A stretch of DNA of 64,000 bases, taken from assembly GCA_022478985.1 (NCBI GenBank), contig JAKSZP010012193.1, positions 1 to 64,000 on the forward strand. Direction: 5' to 3'. The stretch is from Massospora cicadina (taxonomy: Eukaryota; Entomophthoromycota; Entomophthoromycetes; Entomophthorales; Entomophthoraceae). Numbering within the stretch: the first letter of the stretch is position 1; every line of letters begins with the position of its first letter. The notes below the pieces were generated by a model that did no database searches, was not told the DNA's origin, and saw only the letters and a list, made by a program, of their open reading frames with translations. Shown one piece after another: positions 23,130 through 33,801 of the stretch. The translations under genes and the position numbers were made by a program.

Positions 23130-23520
23130 ATTATCTATTAACTTCCACTTTGGATCATTGGTGGTTTGAGTCAAAGTAGTAATCCATAAGGTTAAAGTCT
23201 CAGCAATAATTGACACTGGTTCTTCAGTTAATATTATTTCCTCCTGGATTATCTAAAAGATAAAAATGGCTCCATACTTGATTCATGAAGCTAATATGAA
23301 ATGGAAGATACTCAGTCTAATAAAGCGATAAGAGCCCATTCTGCTTTACCCCTTTGTTTTGGGAAGTTATTACTGCCCCCACCATTGCACTAGAAAACAA
23401 CAACTATAAGTTGCCTACTGGGATCTAACTGATGCGGGAGTTCAATTGCATCATCAACCACAAGGAAAAATACCTATCCCTACTAGGGTATCAGATTCCG
23501 TTAATATTTGAACTTCCTGG
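23130..23520 (+). pseudogene. Element C pol: aspartic protease
   Basis: The frame around 23190 reads VSAIIDTGSSVNIISSWI, with the DTGS active site of retropepsins. The upstream strand SINFHFGSLVV and downstream NYKLPTGI-like text are broken by stops and frame changes. The position between the CCHC knuckle and reverse transcriptase is as expected. Confidence 0.65.
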
Positions 23521-23989
23521 AAAAAATAAAGGAGCCCCTAAAAATGGACATGCTTTCTCAAATACCCATCTTCCATTTGCAAAATTTAATACCAAGTTTT
23601 AGAGGAAAAAACTAAGTTACTCCTGGAGGCTGTGGATGCCAAAGGAGGAGTCCCACTGTATACCACTCATTTTTTACAATACCATCAGTCTTACAAGTTA
23701 TTGTAGGTTTGGGGATTCAAATTCTTACCCCTCCTGATCAATTTTGGAGCTTAGTGGACACCCTAACCCTTTCATCAAGGAAGCGTTGACCTGCCCAGGG
23801 ATTTTGGATCCTGCCTATTGGAAATCTATCTTTATTCTACTGGGGAAGTTAATCACATAAAATTCTTTGGGTACCTCAGCATTCCCCTATCACATATGTA
23901 AAACTATGTCCCATTAAGTATATTGCCTATGTAAAATGTTTTGACTCATTACAGGATTTAGGATTCAATCCCCCACCCACCATAGCTTT

Positions 23990-24720
23990 GGTTGACAGTA
24001 GAATTGGGGATAATCTTACCCCAAATGAACGTCAGGATGTCAAAGACCTCCTGAGAAGTATGACAATATTTTTTCCTTGGGACCAAGTGATTATGGGAAA
24101 ATATTCAGGATGATTCATAAATCAAATTTAAAGATCAACCCACAATTAAATCCTAACCATATCAAAACTTTAAAGTGAAGGAAGCTTAAGTGGCCTTAAG
24201 GTTACAACAACTGTTGGAAGCTGGGTTACTTGTGCCTTCCAAAAAGTCCATGGGCTTTCCCCCTCTTATTAATTCAGAAAAAGGATGGTGGTCACCATGT
24301 TGTTATGGATTATTACCACATCAACTATATCACTTGTAAAGATAGTTACCCACTGCCATATATAGATGACTCTTTATGCTTAATGTTGGGGTCCCACTAT
24401 TTCTCAGCTATGGATCTCGCCAGTGGATACTGACAAGTAGATTTGTCACCAGAAGATTGGGCAAAATGCGCTCTCATCACAAGTGAAGGACTATTTGAGC
24501 CAACTTAAATGCCTCAGGGGTTTTGTAATGCCCCTGCTATCTTCCAACGCAATATGGACGGACTATTAGCAATTTAAAACGCTCTTGCGTACTAATTTAT
24601 CTTGATGATATTAACATTTTTTGAGAACCTTTACTGAACATCTAGATCACCTCAGAAAAGTCTTTCAGCAATTAATTAATAATCATTAAAACTAAAGCCA
24701 TCAAAAGGCTCTTTCTTCCA
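23990..24720 (+). pseudogene. Element C pol: reverse transcriptase
   Basis: Recognisable in several frames: LTPNERQDVKDLL (about 24013), then QKKDGGHHVVMDYYHINYIT (from about 24270), CKDSYPLPYIDDSL, HYFSAMDLASGY followed by TGA for the usual Trp. Next come KCALITSEGLFEPT, a TAA for Gln, and MPQGFCNAPAIFQRNMDGLL. After a frameshift the active site VLIYLDDINIF is complete (about 24588-24620). Stops and at least two frameshifts make it inactive. Confidence 0.85.
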
Positions 24721-24727
24721 GAGTGAG

Positions 24728-25440
24728 ATGGATTTTTTGGGTCATAAGGTCAGTAAAGCTGGAATATCCCTGATGGGTGATAAGTTCTTGTCTATTGCTA
24801 AGATGACCCCCCTAATTCCTATGAGATGCATAAGTTTTCCTAGGAATGGTGGACTATTACCGCCAATTTATCCCCCATTTTGCAGACACCTCCAAGCCTA
24901 TGATGTATCTACTGAAGAAAGGAATACCCCTTCAATGAAAGAGGAGCAACAGCAATCCTTTGACCTGCTATGCATCTCTCTCTCCCACTCTCCAGTACTT
25001 TTTCATCTGAATTTTGATAAAACCTTCCTCCTCTTCACTGATGCTAGCGATATTGCCATCAGAGCCATACTATTTCAGCATGAAGAGAACTTAATGGACA
25101 ATCCCACCGTCTACTACAGAAAGACCTTATCTAAAGCCAAACGAAATTATAGCATTACAGAGCGCAAATGCTTAGTGGTATTATTGGCTATTAAACAATT
25201 CTGACCATATCTATATGGGAAACATTTCACTATAATCACTGACCATGCTTCTCTGTGATGGCTACAGCAGTTGAAGGACCTAACGGGAGGTTAACCCAGT
25301 GGGCGCTAAAACTTCAAAATTATGACTTTTCCATTATCCACTGACCTGGGCCAATCCATCAAAACGTGGATTGCCTATCTCAGCTTCCCATCTTAAAGAT
25401 AACTGACCCTGAAGAGGATTAACTCTATGACCTCCTAACC
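24728..25440 (+). pseudogene. Element C pol: RNase H
   Basis: Open for 158 codons from 24728: MDFLGHKVSKAGISL, then a shifted connection region. RNase H follows as KTFLLFTDASDIAIRAILFQ and TLSKAKRNYSITERKCLVVL. After a TGA where an Arg is expected (AIKQF-stop-PYLYG) comes HFTIITDHASL. The first catalytic Asp (TDAS) and the Glu/Asp positions look kept. Four more stops lie before 25440. Confidence 0.8.
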
Positions 25441-25559
25441 CAAACACAGTTATGGAAGGAAAAATTTCTGACCCTCCAAAAAGAATTAATGAAAATACCA
25501 GAAAATCTCCAAATCAAGAATGGTTATTTGTGCAAACTGGTGTCTAAACAATGGGTGCC

Positions 25560-26600
25560 TTATGTAAGACCCTCAGCTTAAACTGACATCATATTAGAGG
25601 GACATCAGCAAGTCAGCCATGGGGAATTTGGAAAACCCACCAGTGGCTTAAAACTTAATGTTATTGGAAGGCAATGCTTGTTTCTATCCAGGATGTATTG
25701 GAGTCTTGTCTGGTATGTAAAAGCCAAGCTGGATTTAATCCCCACTCTTGACATCCAGTGGTCCCACCCTGTGAACCATTCCATAATATTAGATTTTGAT
25801 GTTGTGGGACCCCTTCCTCGAGCTTCCAATGGACATTGGTTCATCTTACTAGCCATGGATTATCTAACTAAGTGGATAAAAGCCATATCGCTCCCCACCA
25901 ATTTTGCAAAGGCTACCGCCATACTTTTCTATAGCAGGATTATCACCCAACATGGGTGTCCTAATGTCATTCTTTCCAATAATGGACAAAATTTTTGCTC
26001 GATGCTGGAGAAATTTTTCTTCCCAATGGGAACCACACAGGTATTCTACACCCCCTACCACCCTGCAACCAATGGATTGTTAGAGCGGGTAAATGGTACT
26101 CTAACCGCAACCCTCCAAAAAATGGCCATGACTGACCCCCTTCATTAGCCCCAATATTTTCCTAGTGCAATTTTGGCCTATCAGATTACTTACCACCAAA
26201 TTATTAAGATGTTGCCATTCCAAGTGTTGTATGACAGAAATCCCCATCTGCCTTACAAAGTCCAGGAGATTCTTGACCAAGGTTCTCCTATAGCACCTGA
26301 AGTCTCTATGTGAAGTATTGCAAATGATATCATAAGACTTCAGGCACTGGCTCCTGAAAACCTGTCCACCACCACCAATAGATAAACTGCTCAATTTAAC
26401 AATAAGCATGATCCCCTGCACACCTTCCAACCATGTGACCTCATCCTATTCTACCCTCACCATCCTGGGAGTTGTGATCACAAACTGGCACCAACTGGTC
26501 CTGGCCTTATCAAGTCATATATTGAAGGGGCAATGGACACTCAATCATAGAGGTTGTTCAGGGCACAGTTGTAAACTGTATACATGGCCACTTTCTCCAT
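25560..26600 (+). pseudogene. Element C pol: integrase
   Basis: The best-preserved part is 156 codons at 25678-26148. The core has IILDFDVVGPLPRASNGHWF (Asp), then HGCPNVILSNNGQNF and YHPATNGLLERVNGTLTATL (Glu). The second Asp of the DDE triad is Asn here (SNNG instead of SDNG), which fits a single G-to-A change. The zinc-binding region upstream is poorly kept. A C-terminal part (FQPCDLILFYPHHPG) reaches about 26470. Confidence 0.85.
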
Positions 26601-26626
26601 CTGTTTTCCACCCTGCACTAAGATCT

Positions 26627-26637
26627 AGAGGGGGGTA
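26627..26637 (+). other. Polypurine tract of element C
   Basis: AGAGGGGGGTA lies directly before the TG of the 3' LTR. This is the usual primer site for plus-strand synthesis. Confidence 0.8.
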
Positions 26638-27270
26638 TGATTGGGATTCCTACCTGAATGGCTTATTCAAATGCGTCAGATCATAGAAATTGATCCTAAT
26701 CCAACCAAAAAGCCTAAACTTCTGTTAGAGACCATCACCAATGAAAGTTGACAAATTATCAAAGTTGGGGATCAATTCCAATTTGATCAAAAAGTTCAAA
26801 CTTCTGTTGGGGATATTCTCAATGAAAGTCAAAAATTATTGAAGTCAGAGCCCAACCCCAAATAACATGGTCAGATCATGCTTCCTCTGAGCTACCCAAC
26901 CTCAGGGTTAAAACCCATTCCATGAGGTGAGTACAAGCAAATTGGCCAAGATAATTGGGCTTTTACCAAAGCCCCAATTTATTCAATTTATTATATATAG
27001 GCTTGGGTTGCTTAGATTTTCCCCAAAACACTTCCCCAATCTCTTTATATAGCTGGTATTAAGCTAATAAATTTTACGCTCTTTCTCCCTTTTTGCAATT
27101 TTAAGTAAAAATTGTATCTATTTGGAATTTGCCTCACCAGACTTGATATATGGATTAATAAGACTTCTTGACCAAGAGAAGCAACCAAGGTAAGTATCCA
27201 ACCCCTTGGGCTTTGGGTCAACTGGCCAATTTACAATAAAGGATCCATGGTATCACTCGTGATCCTGACA
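26638..27270 (+). repeat. 3' LTR of element C (633 bp)
   Basis: Same length as the 5' LTR and similar throughout. Starts TGATTGGGATTCC and ends GATCCTGACA. It is followed by GTGAG, matching the base-perfect target duplication at 20018-20022. Element C is therefore an intact-ended insertion of 7248 bp. Confidence 0.95.
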
Positions 27271-27702
27271 GTGAGATTGGCTAAAGCATTGTATGCATCA
27301 GTTTTCACCATGGGCTGCATGTAAAAGATAAAAACGTCCCAGTTTTTAACTGCCATCTTGCATTAGGATTGGCGGATGGACGCTAAAAGATTGTCTGATA
27401 TGAGGTTCCCTTAAGGTTAGTGTTTTAACTCATCATACTCACCAATTCAACCTCAGATCTAGGGAAATTTGAAAATGAGAAAAGCCGTACACAGATAAGT
27501 GAGGATTTAATCCCAAAATTAGCCTTGTTTTGTTTTACTTTTGAAATAAACATATAGATGAATTTAATACTGATAGTATAATGGCACCGCTAATTAGATA
27601 GAAAAAAACCATAATTGTATTGGCATTTGACTCTGAAAACCAAACATCTTTTTAAGGCACAAAAACTAGGTTTGCCATGGGATACCAGGTAAGACAAGGC
27701 AA

Positions 27703-27987
27703 TGGTGGCCCTAAGGCCACCAGAGAGACCCACATGAGAGTGGTAAATAACAAAGAATTCTGAACTGAGTTCAGAATTGCATGAGCCTGACCTAAAAAGG
27801 TCGCCCTTCCATGGAGCCACTCCCACACTATTCTTTATGCACTTAGGGCATAAAGAATAGCTCAGGAGGAGCACAGCCCAGAGCCAAGCCCTGCATAACC
27901 ACAAAAACTCAAAATAGAGTTTCAACTCAAGATTTGGATTTTTGACCCATGAGTTGAAATGTAATGATTGGTTCAACCTAATCATTA
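27703..27987. other. Cluster of adjacent perfect inverted repeats (hairpin array)
   Basis: Perfect stems follow one another in 285 bases. 27703-27722: 8 bp, TGGTGGCC with GGCCACCA, loop CTAA. 27756-27778: 11 bp, AATTCTGAACT, one-base centre. 27828-27860: 13 bp, CTATTCTTTATGC, 7-base loop. 27905-27922: 6 bp, AAACTC. 27920-27959: 10 bp, TTTCAACTCA, 20-base loop. 27962-27987: 8 bp, TAATGATT, with an inner GGTT-C-AACC. Smaller 4-bp stems lie between (27789-27802, 27813-27823, 27860-27872). No base is known to be coding here. It could be a structured RNA, a fold-back element, or hairpins accumulated by replication error. Confidence 0.8.
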
Positions 27988-28099
27988 ATTTTTATTGGTA
28001 ATGAAGTAGACAGATGAAGCATCATAATGAGCTATCATCATCTTACTAACCACATTAAAAAGGACTCATACCCTCTGTTCTGATTTGATAGTGCTTTAT

Positions 28100-28600
28100 C
28101 ATACTAGGAAATCTATACTTCTCAGCTATGGACATTGCAACTGGTTTTAGCAGATGAAGCTTAGTTATTAAGTATAAAAGAAGGTTGCCTTAGCAAAGAG
28201 TCAATTATTGTATAGTCCAACGCAAGTATTAGAGGTCCTTTTTACCATGCCTGCAAAAATTTAATGATGAGAGGAAAGAGCTTTAAGAAATATAATATTT
28301 CTTGTGTGTTTTTAACCAGACTAATAACAAATGATTGTAGGATCGTTTAAGAACACATTTAACACCTTTGTAAATATTATAGCTACCTTCTTGAAGCTAA
28401 TTTGAAGCAAAAATATAACAAGTTTTCATTCATAAATCAAAACTTGAGTTCCTTGGGAAGGGTAACGAGAAAAAATAGATCAGGCTACAAGACAAGAAGG
28501 TCAATGACATAGTGAAGATGGAAGCAACTAGAAGCTGTAAAGATGTGAAGGTTCTTGTTTAGATAGTTTTTAATTATGGCCAGTTTATACCTTAAACATA
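28100..28600 (+). pseudogene. Very old gypsy reverse transcriptase relic
   Basis: Unlinked from the flanking elements and more decayed. Readable pieces in order: LYFSAMDIATGF (about 28110, compare YFSAMDLASGY of element C), LEVLFTMPAK, LLEANLKQKYNKFSFINQNL (about 28392-28451, compare AANIKLKPSKCTFF), DKVNDIVKMEATRSCKDVKV (about 28490-28555) and FNYGQFIP (about 28570). The order matches the second half of reverse transcriptase and the connection region. Several frames and many stops. Confidence 0.6.
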
Positions 28601-28649
28601 TATCAGTTATTTTAATGCTAGTGGGTCTAACTCAAGTGAGAGGCGTTCA

Positions 28650-30340
28650 CATGTTTTTATCTGCGTGTTCCTGATAAATTAAGATAAAAACTATCAATAT
28701 GGTGCATTGGCGGCTAGCCTAAACAATCATATTAAATGCGAAGGTGGTCAAGGGGATCTACATTAAACTCTGACCTAAGATCACGCGTGAAGGCAGAAGG
28801 AATGAGCTTCAGGATGTTGACAGTATGGGGGTGAAGATAGAAGGTGTGATTACATGAATCATAAATGAGCTCCGTGGTTTCAGAAGCCTCAACTTAGTTA
28901 ATAAGCTGCAACTTGGAATACATAGTAATGAAAAGCACAGGTTTTAATTGTTGGTGGGATTGTTTAAATTGCGGGTTAAACATCAACATCTTGGCACAGT
29001 CAGCATATTAGTGGCACGCAGTGAATGCAATCACTTTGAAATCTCATGCGTCCTCAAAAAAGTTGGACAAAAATTATGACCCGGAATACCATTGACAAGA
29101 GGCTCCATGACCTTATGAAGGGCTTGACGGAGGGGATGTTGGTTTGGCAGCTTCCACTTTGATGGTGAGCTGATAATGGGGTTCATATCCTGGTGAGCCT
29201 TAATGAGGGTGGAAGAAGTGTTGGAGAGTGGGATTAGATGGGAATTCTAGATTCTGGAAAATAAATTTGGGGATTGGTAGATTAAGGTTGCCTGGCGTCA
29301 TCCACCCATTAAAAGATTTGCACAGATTAGAGATGGGCAACCAAGAACCAGCAATAAGAGCTGATTTGATAAGGCGGGTGCGCTGGCCTAAAAACAACTG
29401 ACCATAGTAATTTAACTGGGGATTGAGCTTCAATTATCTCCTAAACTATTTGAGAAGATGTTTACAATTAGATGACACATCTGGAGCTTTGGCTGCAGCA
29501 GTTTAAGGATGGGAGAAAAATATAGAATCATATAAAAACTTGCCAGAGAAGTGGTGAGGGGGGCGCTGGAGGGAGGAAGGCCAGAGGCCATTGCAGTAGC
29601 GAGGGAAGGGAACTTACATTTTTAATGATCTAATACAAAGCACAAGGGGCAGAATTAGAAAATACTCTTGACACGGGCCAAATATTGTGGTTGGGGGAAA
29701 AGTAGATCATTGCGCAGGAGAGTATTGAGAGGCGATTATCTCACTAAAAGGGGCGGATTTTCACAAAACGAATTCTTGTGTTGTGACTTCCTCAGTGGAA
29801 GCCACAATTGGAGCTAGGGTCAGAGCTGTAAGCGGCTAACACTCTAGGAGTTCATGGCAGAGCTGCTTGTTAGAGATGGATGGATAAACTTTCTAACTGA
29901 ACCACCAGAGTAGCTTCCACTGGCAACTAAGTGCAATTGATAGGGATTTGCATATTTTTATATGCAAGTGGCATTTTTGCCTTGATCTTAGCTTGTGCCT
30001 CACTAGAGAAACTCAGGTCAAGGAACCTCATAAAATGGTGAAAATTGATAAATATGGCAGAAATAGATAATTTCTGAACTATCTTAATGATGTCAACACT
30101 CACATAGCTGAATTACCTACACTTGTTGAAGATTATAGTGCAGGTTGCTCTGGGAGCACTAGGGGGCTACAAAGTACCGCCTTGGAGCTCTTAAAATGGT
30201 GGGCTAGGTATTGAGGGGGACAAAGCGACCAATCGGATTTGGAGGACATCAGAGCGGGATCCGGCTTCAGCAGCAGCCAAATAAACACCAGGAGGCGGTC
30301 CACCCCTGTGAGGGAAACATGCGTAAAAACTGATGACAAG
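28650..30340 (-). pseudogene. Unidentified decayed coding-like sequence
   Basis: The minus strand gives open stretches longer than expected nearby: 30339-30133 (TGVDRLLVFIWLLLKPDPAL) and 29433-29200 (RLIKSALIAGSWLPISNLCK). It stays suggestive between them but is broken by stops. I recognise no domain. It lies between the old reverse transcriptase relic and LINE copy 2, so it is probably another element remnant. Composition alone could explain part of the signal. Confidence 0.25.
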
Positions 30341-30344
30341 TAAA

Positions 30345-31100
30345 TCTAATACATCAGATCAGTAGCGGTTGTTATAAATTAACACTATTTAAGCCATCTA
30401 AGTGATCAAAGCAAAAGGGAAAATAATATATTCATCCCTTTAATTTAACTGTTTACCAAAAATACTCCATTTGAATGGTAGTTGAACAACAAGAGGCCTA
30501 TAAGATATAATATAAATTTTAACAGTAATTTCAATATTAATCTATCCTAACTTCAATAAGACATTCTGCCTTTATAATGACGCCAGTAGTGTGGGATAAA
30601 GCAATCCTAGTATAATAATATTAAGGGATGAATCATTCCATTAAGCTATACTAAAAATGTCCTTGGAAGTAAGACGTAATTGTTTATTAACTTAGCAAGA
30701 ATGTGTTGCATTGATCCAAATGGTCAAACACTTTGATTCATACGTATGTGATTTCATTATATATTGTCTACTGGCCATTCGTTATTACAATGTGTGAAAA
30801 TCATGATTGACCAAGATTGCTATCTAGGAGGAAGGGCTTTACAGCTGCAGGTTTACATTTAATTATCTCACACAGTGCTAGTGACAGTCATAATGTTGAT
30901 AGACTACTAAAACTTCTGGTATACCATCTTAATTCAGAAAATTTGACCATTTTTAAGACCTGATTGAGATGCCTTATGAAGTATGGACTGATGAAACTGA
31001 AGAGACCATAGTATCTTTTAAGAAAATGTTCCAATCAACATGCCAAATGAATGGACAACTTCAGAAGCTTATCAATGACAAATGGTACCCTTAATTGCAC
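30345..31100. other. AT-rich spacer, no gene seen
   Basis: No open frame of note and no repeat shared with other parts of the window. It ends where homology to the LINE 3' end begins. Confidence 0.55.
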
Positions 31101-33269
31101 AGTTGAGAAACACTCAGATAAAAAGGGTTAATTGCTTGCCCTTAGAAAGACCATTAATTTATTTGGGGAAGGCTGACCATTGGACGGACACTTCCAATAA
31201 TTAAGACCAACTGAGCACCAAGATACGCGAGAGGCATCCCAGAGGAGCTAAAGCTACCTCCTGTTGCCAGTGTGAATGATAATGGAAGGAAGAGGGGTAT
31301 CATGAGAAAAGGTTGCGCCACTACTGAGCACGTAAGAAGGGAAGGGTCCAAGGTGAGGAACCATACAGGAAACCAAGATGAAACCAACTGTCAATGGGGG
31401 GATGAAAAATGGCCAAACAACCAGGCTTGGAAGTGTTCCATAAGGTGTAAATGGAAGCGATTCACAGCTTCTCAGAGGGTGATAGTAGATTCAGAAATGG
31501 CGTCAAAGACAACCATGTGTATTGTCCACATTGTGATTGCCACAACTCAGCGCGGAGAGAAGGGTGGATGAGGGAAGTCAAGGAAAAGGCGTAGATGTCC
31601 TTAGACAGGCTGAAAGCCTGTGTTTGCTCCTGGAAAATTAGATGCTCAACCTCATGCCAGATCGCTTGTGAAGATGGATAATTATCCAATCGGTGGACCA
31701 AAGTCCCATATTGGTCACAGATAACACATGAAAAATGAGAAGCGTTGGACCGCTCTGCAGTATGGTATACCTGCTTCAGGAAGCGCTACACATGGGAACG
31801 AACCTGTGGCTGTAAAAGAGAGTGGTGGGTGTACTTTTAAATACCTTTATTGGTTTACAGATAGTAAAGGATGTTCAACATGTCAAGGTAATCCATACGG
31901 CCATGGTAGGGGGAAATATGGGTACCAAATTGTTCAGAACGGCTTTCCAATGGACTCCCTGAACGAAATGAGAAGTAGTGCGATCCCTATGAGAATTATG
32001 ACTGCTGAAGCTGATCCTCCATTCTGAGCTCCACATATTAAGGAGGATCCTTTTAAAGTGGGCAGGGTCCCATGCGGGCCTGCAGTAGATGGGTGGGAGG
32101 CCATGTAGGTAAGAAGAGAATTAGGGTGGGGTTGTGGAGGCCAAGGGCGCGGGCAAAGTTGGAGTGTATCACATGCGACCAGTGATGGTCCAGGAGTGTG
32201 GGGTCTGTCACTGAAGCAATCCATGTGCCAGGATCATGGATGACTGGGCCACGTAGTTAAGCAGGCCTACACCACCACTTTGGCGTAGTCCAAAGAGGAC
32301 CTCCAGTCACACAGGGAAAGGCGACCTAGCCAATACCAACCATGTATGAGGGTATATAAAGAAGAAAAGAAGGAGGAGAAAAGGCGATGGCATGGGTAGC
32401 AAACCATACTTTTTACAAGAGCATAGCGTTGGCAAGTAATATCCTACCTATCAGGCTGGTCTGGTGATTCCATGGGGATGCAATGATGTTTTTTAACGTT
32501 GATTAATATGTGGTGCTCCATTACCAAAGTGGCATACCCATCCGCCTCCAGCCATACTACCAGGTGGCGCACCAGGACAGCAGTGTGTCTGGACACAAAA
32601 TAAAGCATGAGTTAAGTAAATTGGGGTGACTGCCTGGGTAAGCTGAGAAGAGACTAAGCAGCTGGATAACTATGATTGTTGGATGCCTGGGCTGGCAGGC
32701 TTTGTATCTACCAAGGAGGATGATTTTGGTATTGGATGCATTGAGGGCAGCTTTAATGACCCTAGAGTACTTCAGATAGTAAATTCAAGCGTGCGTGCAT
32801 CATGGTTTCTAGACACCTTAACCACACAATCATCATTGAAAGAAAGCATTCTAACCGGTGTTTGGCCATTTACCTGAACACCAGAAAGGCTTGCCTTAAC
32901 TCTGCGGAGAAGCGGGTCAAGACTGAAGTTGTATAAAAGTGGACTCAAAGGATCCCCTTGATGGAGACCCTTTTAAGGGCGAAACAGATAAGTGAGGTAT
33001 CCTGGGCCCACACTGTCATCGTGACTGATTTGGTGAGCAACATTGCCCAGATGATGAAACATAGGGGAGGTGGAACTGGTGGAGGCAGGCCCCAAGGTAG
33101 TCCCAGTTGACCCTTTCATAAGCTTTTTGTTGGTATAAAAACAAAAACGCCCCAGTAGCTGGGGATTGGCAGACATTAGCCATGATGTGAGTACTGTCCA
33201 TATTGACCTCATGGAGATAAAGCCAAATTGATCAGAGGAGATTATCTCAGAGGCAACTTAACTTAAAGG
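31100..33269 (-). pseudogene. LINE copy 2, 3' half of ORF2 (RT end and C-terminal domain)
   Basis: Minus-strand homologue of LINE 1. From 33212: a frame-broken YTNKKLMKGSTGTTLG and, in the next frame, FLFYQQKAYERVNWDYLGAC (compare FLDQQKAYDRVNWEYLRACL of LINE 1). The catalytic box reads FNDDCVV (about 32835), so both Asp are kept. C-terminal pieces include SNFARALGLHN (about 32140), IWHEVEHLIFQEQTQAFSLS (about 31650) and VSSWFPVWFLTLDPSLLTCS (31384-31325). It ends near 31130. The same gene continues on the far side of element D at 40651. Confidence 0.85.
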
Positions 33270-33735
33270 TGTCAGGAAGTTGATGTGACTGGATTATATG
33301 CTACCTATATTGGCAGATTTGAGGGAGATTGAGATGAGTCTCAAGATTTATGAAAAAGGGAAACACGAATTATAACCGAGTGAAATGAGGACATTTGGCG
33401 AATTGAGAGGATTTATGCTGAGATTTGATACAAATGAGAGTAATTTGAAAAGGGAAGAAGAATAGAAGATTACCAAGCTAAGGATGCATCCATCTGGGGA
33501 ACTGAGGTATAAAAGTCTCATAGAATATTAAAGAGGGGGTTTTTATAGGAGGAAAAGGGAACGCAGAAAAGTCTGCGATTTATATTAAAGAAATAAGGGG
33601 CAATAGCTCTGTATATATTTTATAAAGTTATCATTAAGTTGGCGATCCTCATATCGTCTGATTTGGTTTCTCAGTGGCTCATACCCTGTGCAAAACTAAC
33701 TCAGCGGAACTGAGTTCAGACGCCAAGAATTAACA
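33270..33735 (+). repeat. 5' LTR of gypsy element D (466 bp)
   Basis: Starts TGTCAGGAAGTTGA and ends AGAATTAACA. It matches the 3' LTR at 40171-40650, which is 14 bases longer, mainly through a short duplication (AGAAATAAGG-type word). It also resembles the LTR of element E at 63241-63725. The left flank is LINE copy 2. Confidence 0.95.
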
Positions 33736-33736
33736 G

Positions 33737-33749
33737 TGGTGCTCACTAC
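33737..33749 (+). other. Primer-binding site of element D
   Basis: TGGTGCTCACTAC begins two bases after the LTR end. It is identical to the site of element A. Confidence 0.75.
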
Positions 33750-33801
33750 AGGGGGCCACTAAGCAACTGTAGTTTGAGAAACAAAAGCCAAATAATTTAC
33801 A

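Noticed and set aside
27590..27985. 131-codon minus-strand open frame
   Set aside because: It runs through the hairpin array, where the palindromes dictate the sequence. The predicted protein has no recognisable features, so I treat the openness as incidental.
31272..32027. Plus-strand open frames of about 99 codons
   Set aside because: They are antisense shadows of the C-terminal part of LINE 2 ORF2, which is supported by homology to LINE 1.
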